A stretch of 64,000 nt of DNA from Alphaproteobacteria bacterium (lineage in GTDB: Bacteria > Pseudomonadota > Alphaproteobacteria > CAAGCB01 > CAG-977). Positions 51,916 through 60,418 of this stretch are shown here, one piece after another. Where the stretch lies: the NCBI GenBank assembly GCA_017616015.1, contig JAFZYY010000015.1, forward strand, positions 1 to 64,000, read 5' to 3'. Within the stretch, counting starts at the first letter, position 1. Each line of letters opens with the position of its first letter. The notes below the pieces were generated by a model. The model saw nothing but the letters and a program-made list of their open reading frames with translations, did no database searches and was not told the DNA's origin. A program made the position numbers and the translations under genes.

Positions 51916-53762
51916 TATCTTCTTCTCCCTTTGGTTAAATTACGACGACGGATCCGTTCGCGCAACAAACCGGACGGATCGTCTTCTATCACGCTCAACC
52001 ATTGCATTTGTTCCTGTTTTTCCGAATCCTCCCGATCCTCTTTTTGCTCTGAAGGCTGCTGATCGCCATTTTTCGGCTGATTATTCTGCTCCTTTTTGAT
52101 TTGCTGCCGATCCTGACCGGATTGAGCTTGCTGCTGATTTTGTTCCTTTTGTTGTTGGCTCTGTTCCTGTTTCTGTTGTTGATTCTGCTGTTGCTGATTT
52201 TGTTGCTGTTGCTGATTTTGTTGCTGCTGTTGATTCTGCTGTTGCGGTTCCTGCTTCTGCCGGTCTTGTTTTTGTTCGTTTTGTCCCTGTTGATTCTGAT
52301 TCTGCTGCTGTTTTTGATCCTGTTGCTGATTTTGCTGCTGATTCTGTTGCTGTTGATCTTGTTGTTGCTGCTGATTCTGTTGTTGATCCTGCTGATTGTT
52401 TTTCAGCCGGTCTTCCAGATATTTTTTATTAAAAGCGGCGTCTTCGTGTTTCGGTTCTTTTTCCAAAGCTTTCTTATACGTCTCAATCGCCTGCTGATAC
52501 TGTCCCGCCTGAGCCAAAGCGTTGCCCCGGTTATAAAGCTCTTCTGCCTGTGTCGCTTCTGTCAAAGCGGAAATCGCCGCCGGATAATCGCCCGCTTTAT
52601 AAGCCGCCGCGGCCTGCCAGTTTTTATCCTTGAATACATCGGGATTCAGCGGCTTTTCGCCGGCCGAAATACGCAAAGCCTCTTTTCTGTCCGGCCGCGT
52701 CCATAAATCGGAAAGAGACCATGCCCGAGCCTGTGCCGGCGCCAAAAAGACAAACAACAGCCAAACACCCAACCACCCTTTGCGGTATCCGAAAGCTGCA
52801 AACGGCAATACAAAAATGCATAACACAGCTCCGAAATCTTTCCATGTATCCGCTTTTGCCTTTTCCTGTTCCGAAAAAAGCGGAGAAATTTCGCGAACCG
52901 GCAACGCGCTCAACAGTGCATCAATATCACGTTCGTCCAACGTTGCCCGTTGATACGAACCACCTCCGGCCTGCGCCGCTTTTTTCATATTCTTTTCGGA
53001 TAATCCCGACAAAACGGGCTTTCCCTGATGTGTCAGGAAAGTCCCGTCCGGCAGCTGCAAAGGCGCGCCGCGACTTGTTCCGATGCCTAAGAAGGAAACA
53101 GTATGTCCCGCCGCTTTGATTTTTTCGGCCGTTTTTACAATCTCGGCCAGGTCATTGTCGGCTACATATCCGCCAAGAACGATAACCCGGCCGCCGGTTG
53201 ATTTGGCCTGCGTCAACAAATCCAAAGCTTTTTCCAACGCCGTCGTCACGTTCGGCATATCCGCTCCCATCATACCGGCCTGCACCGTCGGCAGCTGATT
53301 ATCGATAATATGTTTGTCCGTTGTCAGCGGCACGGCGACGAACGGATCGCGGTTATATAAAATCAAGGCGTTCTGACCGTCTTTTGTTTTCCGTAAAAAA
53401 TCATGCATTTTAAAACGGGCGCGCTCCATGCGCGAGGGTTTGACGTCTTGCGGTGTCATCAATATCGAAATATCCAGAGCGTAAACAGTATCCGTTCCTT
53501 TTTTAACAGCGGGCTGAGGCAATTTTTCCCATGTCGGTCCCGCCAGAGAGAGCAAAGCGACAGTCCACGCCCCTATTGTTAAGAAAAACGGCAGAAACAA
53601 CCGCTTTCCGTTACCTTTAACCAACTGGAAACGAAGCAGAATACCGTCGCACAACTGCTGCCACAATCCCCCTTGCGAACGTTTGCTTTTCACAAAAAAC
53701 AGCAACAAAAACGCCAGAAAACCCCAAAACCATTCCGGGCGCAAAAAATGAAATTCGTTCAT
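51915..53762 (-). CDS. BatB/BatC fusion: von Willebrand A domain, TPR and Gln-rich tail
   Basis: 615 residues. Two N-terminal membrane segments, a VWA domain at about 90-280, a membrane segment near 310-345, TPR (AEELYNRGNALAQAGQYQQAIETYKKALEKEPKHEDAAFNKKYLEDRLK), then about 130 residues made mostly of Gln with Asn, Asp and Lys. The C-terminus holds the BatC-type motif VIEDDPSGLLRERIRR. The MIDAS metal site looks degenerate: DISIL in place of DxSxS, and LGGYVADND where other VWA domains have a (T/S)DG. Overlaps batA and batD. Confidence 0.85.
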   Translation of the reverse strand: MNEFHFLRPEWFWGFLAFLLLFFVKSKRSQGGLWQQLCDGILLRFQLVKGNGKRLFLPFFLTIGAWTVALLSLAGPTWEKLPQPAVKKGTDTVYALDISILMTPQDVKPSRMERARFKMHDFLRKTKDGQNALILYNRDPFVAVPLTTDKHIIDNQLPTVQAGMMGADMPNVTTALEKALDLLTQAKSTGGRVIVLGGYVADNDLAEIVKTAEKIKAAGHTVSFLGIGTSRGAPLQLPDGTFLTHQGKPVLSGLSEKNMKKAAQAGGGSYQRATLDERDIDALLSALPVREISPLFSEQEKAKADTWKDFGAVLCIFVLPFAAFGYRKGWLGVWLLFVFLAPAQARAWSLSDLWTRPDRKEALRISAGEKPLNPDVFKDKNWQAAAAYKAGDYPAAISALTEATQAEELYNRGNALAQAGQYQQAIETYKKALEKEPKHEDAAFNKKYLEDRLKNNQQDQQQNQQQQQDQQQQNQQQNQQQDQKQQQNQNQQGQNEQKQDRQKQEPQQQNQQQQQNQQQQQNQQQQNQQQKQEQSQQQKEQNQQQAQSGQDRQQIKKEQNNQPKNGDQQPSEQKEDREDSEKQEQMQWLSVIEDDPSGLLRERIRRRNLTKGRRR

Positions 53763-54757
53763 AGCGCCCTCCTGTCCGTTAAAATCAAAAAAGCGCCCAA
53801 AACGCTGAGAATAAAAGCCGCCGCCAGAGGGTAGTAAAACAGCACTTTGACGGGACGAACAAAAATATCGTCGTTCTTTACGGGTTCCAACTTGTCAATT
53901 TCTTTATAAATCTCCAAAAGTTCCTGTGTATTCTTGGCTCTGAAATATTTGCCGCCGGTCTTCTGTGCAATTTCCTGCAACGATTTTTCATCAATATCGT
54001 CACTGCGCGAAAACGGCATCATACCGAACAGCCCTTCCATTTGCGTCATATCGGAACCGGCGCCGATCGTATAAACTTTAACGCCCATCTTTTCGGCCAG
54101 TTCAGCGGCTTCCAACGGTTTCATTCTGCCCGCGTTCGCCGCGCCGTCCGACAACAAAACGATTACTTTGCTTTCGGCCGGAACGTCAATCATCGTCTTT
54201 AAAGCAATTCCCAAAGCGTCGCCGATCGCCGTCTGAGACCCCGCCATGCCGACGTCCGCTTCTTCCAACAAATCGGAAACGGTTTTTAAATCGTAAGTCA
54301 GAGGCGCGTATAAATAGGCTCTTTCCCCGAACAAAACTATTCCCACGCGGTCGCCTTCGCGCTGTCTGACAAAAGCGTCCGCAACGGCCTGAACCGCGTC
54401 CCAACGGCGCACAGGTCTGTTCTGTATGATGAAATCCGCTTCTTCCATCGATCCGGAAATATCCAGAACCAACATCAGGTTGCGCCCCTCGGAAGGAATT
54501 TTTGCCGGCGCTCCCGTCCATTGAGGGCCGGCCGCCGCCGTTACCAGCAAAATCCAGATCAAAGCGCCCAGAATCCGGCGGAGATATAATTTCGATTTTC
54601 CGAATCTTGTCCCGCGCAAAGAAATCTTATCCATGTCGTCAAAAAAAGGAACTTTCAGCGCGTCTTCGTTTTTATCACTCGCCCGCGGCAAAACCGCCCG
54701 CATAAACAACGGCAGAGGTAACAGCACAAACATTACCGGAAGAACAAAACCCGTCAT
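53759..54757 (-). CDS. batA: BatA-like von Willebrand A membrane protein
   Basis: 332 residues. N-terminal membrane segments, a VWA domain from about 85 with an intact MIDAS (LVLDISGSMEEAD, GSQTAIGDALG, VIVLLSDGAANAG), and a C-terminal membrane segment (VLFYYPLAAAFILSVLGAFLIL). Overlaps DUF4381 upstream and the BatB/C gene downstream by 4 bases each. Confidence 0.92.
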   Translation of the reverse strand: MTGFVLPVMFVLLPLPLFMRAVLPRASDKNEDALKVPFFDDMDKISLRGTRFGKSKLYLRRILGALIWILLVTAAAGPQWTGAPAKIPSEGRNLMLVLDISGSMEEADFIIQNRPVRRWDAVQAVADAFVRQREGDRVGIVLFGERAYLYAPLTYDLKTVSDLLEEADVGMAGSQTAIGDALGIALKTMIDVPAESKVIVLLSDGAANAGRMKPLEAAELAEKMGVKVYTIGAGSDMTQMEGLFGMMPFSRSDDIDEKSLQEIAQKTGGKYFRAKNTQELLEIYKEIDKLEPVKNDDIFVRPVKVLFYYPLAAAFILSVLGAFLILTDRRAL

Positions 54758-55236
54758 AGATTACGCTCCAACCATTTTTGAACCGAAGACAGCAAATGCT
54801 TTCCGCCTGAAAAATCCTGATCCGTCGGCGGCGGCGCATACGCCTGCATTGCTAAAAGATATTGATCCCGTTCGTTCAAATCGGCCCCCGTCCGTGTCAA
54901 AAACTCAGTCCATTCCGTTCCGTTCAGCTTTGCCGTTTTTTCCCGTCCGAAGCGATACAGCGCGACGCGACGCATCAAAACGGACAAAGCGCCCGCCAGC
55001 GCGGAAGTATCGCCACCCGTCAGAAAAGAACTTCGCGCCTCGTTAAACGCGGCGAAAGCTTCGCGCCGCCGTTTCAAACGCGGACTGTTATAAATTAAAA
55101 ATCCCGTAACCGCCGCGCTTAAAACAACATAGAACACTATCCGCCACCCCGCTCCCAAAGGAAATATCCCATTTGGATATAACGGGCGAACGTATGACAG
55201 TAATTCTTCCCGACTGATTTCCGGCGGCAGAAGCAT
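54754..55236 (-). CDS. DUF4381 protein of the Bat operon
   Basis: 160 residues. The N-terminal LLPPEISREELLSYVRPLYPNGIFPLGAGWRIV run and the single membrane segment at about 33-50 fit DUF4381. It is followed by a helical cytosolic domain. In most genomes this gene follows moxR and a DUF58 gene; neither is here. First gene of this operon, behind AAAGGGA. Confidence 0.85.
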   Translation of the reverse strand: MLLPPEISREELLSYVRPLYPNGIFPLGAGWRIVFYVVLSAAVTGFLIYNSPRLKRRREAFAAFNEARSSFLTGGDTSALAGALSVLMRRVALYRFGREKTAKLNGTEWTEFLTRTGADLNERDQYLLAMQAYAPPPTDQDFSGGKHLLSSVQKWLERNL

Positions 55237-55412
55237 TTTTTATCCCTTTCCGGATATAAAAAGTAAGAGATTTGTCCGTGATAATCAAGATTACAAAATC
55301 TTTTATTTTAAATCCGCGCCGATATAAACAAAAAACACCTCCATATCCCTCTGGACAAAGTAACTTTTCTGGAGCAAAATAGAGGAAATTTTATTAAATA
55401 AGGAAAAAAGCC

Positions 55413-56024
55413 ATGCTGGATCTTCCGGAACCGTCGCGGGTTAACTCTGCCGCAGGACAACAAGACAAACAACGTTATATTAAAAAAATTGAAGACGTTC
55501 CCGCGCGTTATCGGGAACACCCCCGCTTTGACGAATTGTCCAGAGACCCTGCTCATAAAGGGGACAGACCGGAAAAAGTATTGCGGGAAGCCATGTCCGC
55601 TTTGGAAGCCGAAATGTCCGGCAAAGTTGCGGGTCCCGTTACGCGCGGAGATACCGGCTATATCGATTTTTATGACGGCGAAGGATACCCGTTCGACGTC
55701 AAGACTCCGCTGTCTCCGTCTCCCGGCGACAACTGGCAATTCAGCCCGTATCAGGTCGCGGACACAATATTGGATCAGCTGAAAAAAGATCACAAAAACA
55801 AACTTACTGGCGAAGAACAGCCCGTTGCCGTGTTATTGGACACGACCTATATGAAGGAAGAAGACCGAATCGAAATGTGGCGCGAATTGCGCAAAATGAC
55901 GAAAGAAAACCGCGGCATTCTCAAACGCATTTTTGAAGTCAACGTGCAGTTGGATCCGGAACCGAAGAAAAATCGTCTATCTCCTCAACAATTTGCTTTA
56001 ATAGCAAAAGGAATGGGCAGATGA
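55413..56024 (+). CDS. Unknown protein, possible PD-(D/E)xK-type nuclease
   Basis: 203 residues, no signal peptide or membrane segment, ATG behind AAGGA. A helical N-terminus (REAMSALEAEMSGKVAG, 58-74) precedes TGYIDFYDGEGYPFDVKTP (81-99). An acid (D85), ten residues later D95-V-K97, and a preceding Glu-bearing helix have the spacing of PD-(D/E)xK nucleases, including polymorphic-toxin REase domains. The evidence is a pattern only. The next gene overlaps the stop (ATGA), and two lipoproteins follow. An imported toxin, an effector or a housekeeping nuclease are all open. Confidence 0.5.
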   Translation: MLDLPEPSRVNSAAGQQDKQRYIKKIEDVPARYREHPRFDELSRDPAHKGDRPEKVLREAMSALEAEMSGKVAGPVTRGDTGYIDFYDGEGYPFDVKTPLSPSPGDNWQFSPYQVADTILDQLKKDHKNKLTGEEQPVAVLLDTTYMKEEDRIEMWRELRKMTKENRGILKRIFEVNVQLDPEPKKNRLSPQQFALIAKGMGR

Positions 56025-56167
56025 AGCGTCTGATTATTTGCTTTCTGGTTTTATTTTTAAGCTCCTGTGCTTTGCTTGACGACTTTTTTACCAGCGCGCA
56101 GATACAGCAAAAAGAGGAATCGGAATCCATTTTGCTTGCCTGCCAGAATCCGGGAAACACTTTATGA
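56021..56167 (+). CDS. 48-residue lipoprotein
   Basis: ATG at 56021 overlaps the previous stop and TGA at 56165-56167 overlaps the next start, both as ATGA. Signal peptide MKRLIICFLVLFLSSC with a clear lipobox (LSSC, Cys16). The mature part is only about 33 residues, ending QNPGNTL. Tight coupling on both sides and the intact lipobox argue that it is real, although it is below the size most gene finders report. Confidence 0.7.
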   Translation: MKRLIICFLVLFLSSCALLDDFFTSAQIQQKEESESILLACQNPGNTL

Positions 56168-56694
56168 AAAAGCTGATTGCCTTTGTTCTTTTTTTATCTT
56201 TAACGTCCTGTTCCCTGATTGAAGATTATCATCGCAAGGAAACGCCGTTCACGGAATTCGAAAAAGGAATAGCGGCGTTCAGCAGCGCCGATTATCCGAA
56301 AGCCATGAAATATCTGACCGGTCCCGCCGAAAGCGGCAATGCGGACGCGCAGTATATTATCGGAATGATTTATCTGTACGGCTTAACCGACGTAAAGAAT
56401 CTTTATATGGCGCAAAAATGGCTGACCATGGCCGCCGAGGAAGGACAGCAGGCCGCGCAGGAACAACTGGCGTTTCTTTACCGCAACGAATATACGCCGC
56501 TCTATAACCCGATTACCGCGTACCATTGGTTCAGCGTCATTATTGAAGACAATCCTCAGCACCAGGAAAATATGGAAAATCTGGAATGGGCTCTGCGCAG
56601 CCGCGGATTATTGAGGACGGCGCAAACTTTGCCGCAACCCAAAGAAAAAAGATATAAAGGCGTAAACTTTAATTCCCTGTTCCCGCTGAGATAG
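56164..56694 (+). CDS. Sel1-repeat lipoprotein
   Basis: 176 residues. Lipobox LTSC (Cys16). Sel1-like repeats follow: AMKYLTGPAESGNADAQYIIGMIYLYGL and MAQKWLTMAAEEGQQAAQEQLAFLYRNE, then YHWFSVI. Such repeats scaffold protein contacts in the envelope. Its signal peptide resembles that of the 48-residue lipoprotein before it, so the two may stem from one duplication. Last gene of the three-gene operon. Confidence 0.85.
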   Translation: MKKLIAFVLFLSLTSCSLIEDYHRKETPFTEFEKGIAAFSSADYPKAMKYLTGPAESGNADAQYIIGMIYLYGLTDVKNLYMAQKWLTMAAEEGQQAAQEQLAFLYRNEYTPLYNPITAYHWFSVIIEDNPQHQENMENLEWALRSRGLLRTAQTLPQPKEKRYKGVNFNSLFPLR

Positions 56695-56695
56695 C

Positions 56696-58732
56696 TTAAA
56701 ACCGCATCATTGTTTGTTCCAGCCGCCTGATTTCGTCACGCAAACGAGCGGCTTGTTCAAATTCCAGATTTTCGGCCGCTTTGCGCATCTGCCGTTCCAG
56801 TTTGGCGATTGTGTCTTTCAGTTTCTTTTCGGACGAGAACAAGTCTTTTTCCTTGTCGTCCGGAAGTTTGTCAACGCCTTCTTTTTCACACAATTCCTGT
56901 AAAATATCGGCGATTTCACGCTGAATCGTTTTAGGTTTAATGTTGTGTTCCAGATTGAACTTTTCCTGCTTCTCGCGGCGGCGGGCGGTTTCGTCCAACG
57001 CCCGTTGCATTGACCCTGTGATTTTATCGGCATACAGAATGACGCGCCCTTCCGCATTGCGCGCCGCGCGCCCGATCGTCTGAATCAAAGATCGGTCGGA
57101 ACGCAGGAAGCCTTCCTTGTCCGCGTCCAAAATCGCGACAAGCGCGCATTCCGGAATATCCAAACCCTCGCGCAAAAGGTTAATGCCGACCAGAACGTCA
57201 AACACGCCCAAACGCAAGTCTCTGACAATCTCGATACGCTCCAGAGTGTCAATATCCGAATGCATGTATCGCACTTTGACGCCGTTTTCCGCCAAATAGT
57301 CCGTTAAATCCTCCGCCATTTTCTTGGTCAACGTCGTAACGAGGACTCTTTGCCCCTTTTCCGCGCACGCCCGACATTCCGCCATTAAATCATCAACCTG
57401 TGTCGAAACGGGGCGGACTTCGCACAACGGATCAAGCAAGCCGGTCGGACGAATAATCTGTTCCGTAAATTCGCCCTGCGTCTGATCCAGCTCCCACGGT
57501 CCGGGAGTTGCCGACACAAAGATCGTCTGCGGACGCATCTTATCCCATTCCTCGAATTTCAAAGGCCGGTTGTCCACACAGCTCGGCAGGCGAAAACCGT
57601 AAGTCGCCAATGTGCTTTTGCGATTAAAGTCGCCGCGGTACATTCCCCCGAGCTGCGGCACGGAAACGTGGCTTTCGTCAACGAAGAGCAAAGCGTCTTT
57701 CGGCAGATACTCGAACAAAGTCGGCGGCGGTTCCCCCGGCGCGCGTCCCGTCAGATGGCGGGAATAGTTCTCAATGCCTTTGCAGTGCCCCGTCGCTTCC
57801 AGCATTTCCAGATCGAAACGGGTGCGCTGTTCAAGACGTTCGGCTTCCAGCGGCTTGTTTTCGGAAGCGTAGTAAAACAGGCGTTCTTTGAGTTCCTGTT
57901 TTATCGTTTTCATCGCCTGAGAAAGCGCAGGCCGCGGCGTCACATAGTGACTGGCGGGGTAAACGGTGATTTCCTTCAGCTCAAGCTTTTTGACGCCCGT
58001 CAGGGGATCGAATTCGGAAATCGATTCCAACTCGTCGCCGAAAAAAGACAGCCGCCATGCCAAATCCTCATAATGCGACGGGAAAATATCCAGCACGTCG
58101 CCTTTTAAACGGAATGTGCCGCGCGTGAAAGCCAGCTCGTTGCGCTGATATTGCAATTCGACAAGCTGACGGGCGAGATCGCGGACGTCGTAAGACTCTC
58201 CGGCTTTGACGGAAAACGCCATCGACGAATACGATTCAACGCTGCCCAGACCGTAAATGCAGGATACCGAAGCGACGATAATCACATCGCGGCGTTCGAG
58301 AATGTGCCGCGTCGCCCCGTGACGCATACGATCAATCTGTTCGTTGATCGCGGAATCCTTTTCGATATAGGTATCCGTGCGGGGAATATAGGCTTCGGGC
58401 TGATAATAGTCGTAATACGACACGAAATATTCCACGGCGTTATCCGGAAAAAACGACTTCATTTCCCCGTACAACTGTGCCGCCAAAATCTTGTTCGGCG
58501 CCAGAATCAGCGCCGGTCGCTTCATGCGCTGAATGATCTGCGCCATCGTAAAGGTCTTGCCCGAGCCCGTCACACCCAGTAGCACCTGATTGCGCTCGCC
58601 CTTTTGCAGACCGTCGACCAACGACTGAATCGCTTCAGGCTGATCGCCGGCAGGCTCGTACGCCGACACCAGATGAAACTCGGCGGGCGTCGTGTCTTCC
58701 GGGTGTTCGTAAAGCGGCAAAATCGTATTCAA
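56696..58732 (-). CDS. uvrB: Excinuclease ABC subunit B
   Basis: 678 residues. Walker [16 protein letters not shown], the damage-probing hairpin region [39 protein letters not shown], the helicase C-terminal motifs [14 protein letters not shown] and [10 protein letters not shown], and the C-terminal UVR domain (from about 640) that contacts UvrC. Nucleotide excision repair. Ends 2 bases from the Sel1 lipoprotein stop. Confidence 0.98.
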   Translation of the reverse strand: MNTILPLYEHPEDTTPAEFHLVSAYEPAGDQPEAIQSLVDGLQKGERNQVLLGVTGSGKTFTMAQIIQRMKRPALILAPNKILAAQLYGEMKSFFPDNAVEYFVSYYDYYQPEAYIPRTDTYIEKDSAINEQIDRMRHGATRHILERRDVIIVASVSCIYGLGSVESYSSMAFSVKAGESYDVRDLARQLVELQYQRNELAFTRGTFRLKGDVLDIFPSHYEDLAWRLSFFGDELESISEFDPLTGVKKLELKEITVYPASHYVTPRPALSQAMKTIKQELKERLFYYASENKPLEAERLEQRTRFDLEMLEATGHCKGIENYSRHLTGRAPGEPPPTLFEYLPKDALLFVDESHVSVPQLGGMYRGDFNRKSTLATYGFRLPSCVDNRPLKFEEWDKMRPQTIFVSATPGPWELDQTQGEFTEQIIRPTGLLDPLCEVRPVSTQVDDLMAECRACAEKGQRVLVTTLTKKMAEDLTDYLAENGVKVRYMHSDIDTLERIEIVRDLRLGVFDVLVGINLLREGLDIPECALVAILDADKEGFLRSDRSLIQTIGRAARNAEGRVILYADKITGSMQRALDETARRREKQEKFNLEHNIKPKTIQREIADILQELCEKEGVDKLPDDKEKDLFSSEKKLKDTIAKLERQMRKAAENLEFEQAARLRDEIRRLEQTMMRF

Positions 58733-58795
58733 GGCTTTACCTTTAACTGATTAACCAATAATATGAATCGACACTATAAAGATAAGGGATTACAG

Positions 58796-60418
58796 ATGCA
58801 AAACAAATTAAAGTTTTCCGTCAACCTCGCAAAAAAAATATTTTTTTGCCGGGATACGGGAATTTTAACGCTGTGCCTGCTCGGAGCCGGATTGCTGTCT
58901 GTTTGTCTGGAACAGGAATTACTGTCCGATTTATTTATGTATCATTACTATAACGGTTTTGCTTTTTTGAACAACCGGCTGGCTTTTGATATAGCTCCGG
59001 GACAAGTCGCCACTTATTATAATCCGTTATTGGATACGGCCTGGTATTTGCTGAATAAAACTTTTTCGCAATATCCGTTCATGTTTGTTATGGGATTTCC
59101 GGCCGGAATCGCTTTGTTTCTTACTTATAAAATCGCCGATTTATTCTTTCCCGAACGTAAAAGCGTGTGGATTCCCGCGTGTCTGCTTATCTCTCTGACC
59201 GGCTTTTCCTTCTTTCGCCAAATCGGCACATGTTCGCATGAAATCACGCTGGCCTGTTTTGTTCTGGCGGCGCTTTATCTGTTATTAAAAAATCCGACAA
59301 AGTCGTTTCCGTATTTTATCGCGGGCGCTTTATTGGGAGCGGCCGCCGGACTTAAATTAACCGTTGCCGTTTACTGCGTTTCAACGGGAATAACGTTGAT
59401 CTTATTTTACAAGAAACTGGAAAAGCCCAAAACTTTTATCGGACTGTTTATCCTGGGCGGATTAACCGGTTTTCTGGCGACAAACGGGTTTTGGCTGTGG
59501 ACATTATGGAAAAACTTTCAAAATCCGTTTTTTCCTTTCTGGAACAAGATTTTCAAATCGCCTTATTTCTTTCATGAAAATTACGTGGACGACCTGCATT
59601 TATCTTACAGTTGGAAAAAGCTGCTGTTTCTGCCGTTCTGGATTTTTTCGGAAAATATCAGGAATTTAGCTGATCCCAAAAGCTTAACCGGCAATATTTC
59701 CTTCTTTGACGCGCGTTGGGTTATCGGTTATTTTCTGTTATTCGGCTTTTTAATAAAATTGTTCAATCGGGATTTCCGCGCGAATGTTTCAGAAAAGACG
59801 CTGTTTATCGTAACTTTCCTGTTTATTTCTTACCTGACATGGCTTTTGTCATCACAAAATATCCGTTTCGCCGTTCCTGTTGAAATGCTGTTCGGAATAG
59901 TTTTCATCAAAGCGCTGTCCCTTTGCCCTTATCCGAAAGGTTCTTTCAAAGAAGTCGCCGCGAATTCCGCTGTTTTTACCTTTTTCTTAATTCTTGTATT
60001 GACAGCTCCGTTTTCCGCGCCCTGGGGTGTATATTTTCGTTTTTCTGTGCCGGACAATGCCGTTTTGCCTAAAAACGCGCTGATTCTGACAAACGACACG
60101 CTTACCTCATACCTTGCGGCAACGCTTGCCGAACGCACAAACGCCAGAATAATCAACAGCTTTGGCAAAAGTAATGTAACTTACTCCGATTTTTCGGATT
60201 CAAACAGATTTTCGGAAGTCAAAAAAGAGCTTGTAGCACAAAATCGCTTTCCCGTGATTTCTTTACTATACCTTCCGAAAAACGAAGAACCGCAAAGGAA
60301 AAACAATTCGTGCTATCGGATCAAAACGGAAGAAAAGTTTATCCTTAATGAAAAGGCTCATTTTTTCTTGTGTTCCGAACCGGAAATCATCAACAATATA
60401 TTTTATAATGACCCTTAA
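58796..60418 (+). CDS. Polytopic membrane protein, GT-C glycosyltransferase-like (copy 1)
   Basis: 540 residues from the ATG at 58796 behind AAGGGA; an ATG 33 bases upstream is also in frame. About 11-12 membrane segments. The first periplasmic loop has MYHYYNGFAFLNNR and YYNPLLDTAWYLL, shared with the next gene. Acidic and aromatic residues in the first loop, many helices and a C-terminal soluble part fit the GT-C fold (GT39, GT83 or GT87 relatives). The donor and acceptor are unknown. Confidence 0.6.
   Translation: MQNKLKFSVNLAKKIFFCRDTGILTLCLLGAGLLSVCLEQELLSDLFMYHYYNGFAFLNNRLAFDIAPGQVATYYNPLLDTAWYLLNKTFSQYPFMFVMGFPAGIALFLTYKIADLFFPERKSVWIPACLLISLTGFSFFRQIGTCSHEITLACFVLAALYLLLKNPTKSFPYFIAGALLGAAAGLKLTVAVYCVSTGITLILFYKKLEKPKTFIGLFILGGLTGFLATNGFWLWTLWKNFQNPFFPFWNKIFKSPYFFHENYVDDLHLSYSWKKLLFLPFWIFSENIRNLADPKSLTGNISFFDARWVIGYFLLFGFLIKLFNRDFRANVSEKTLFIVTFLFISYLTWLLSSQNIRFAVPVEMLFGIVFIKALSLCPYPKGSFKEVAANSAVFTFFLILVLTAPFSAPWGVYFRFSVPDNAVLPKNALILTNDTLTSYLAATLAERTNARIINSFGKSNVTYSDFSDSNRFSEVKKELVAQNRFPVISLLYLPKNEEPQRKNNSCYRIKTEEKFILNEKAHFFLCSEPEIINNIFYNDP

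Noticed and set aside
52101-52706. 201-codon Leu-rich frame on the plus strand opposite the Gln-rich tail of the BatB/C protein
   Set aside because: CAG/CAA repeats read backward give CTG/TTG, hence poly-Leu. An artefact of composition.
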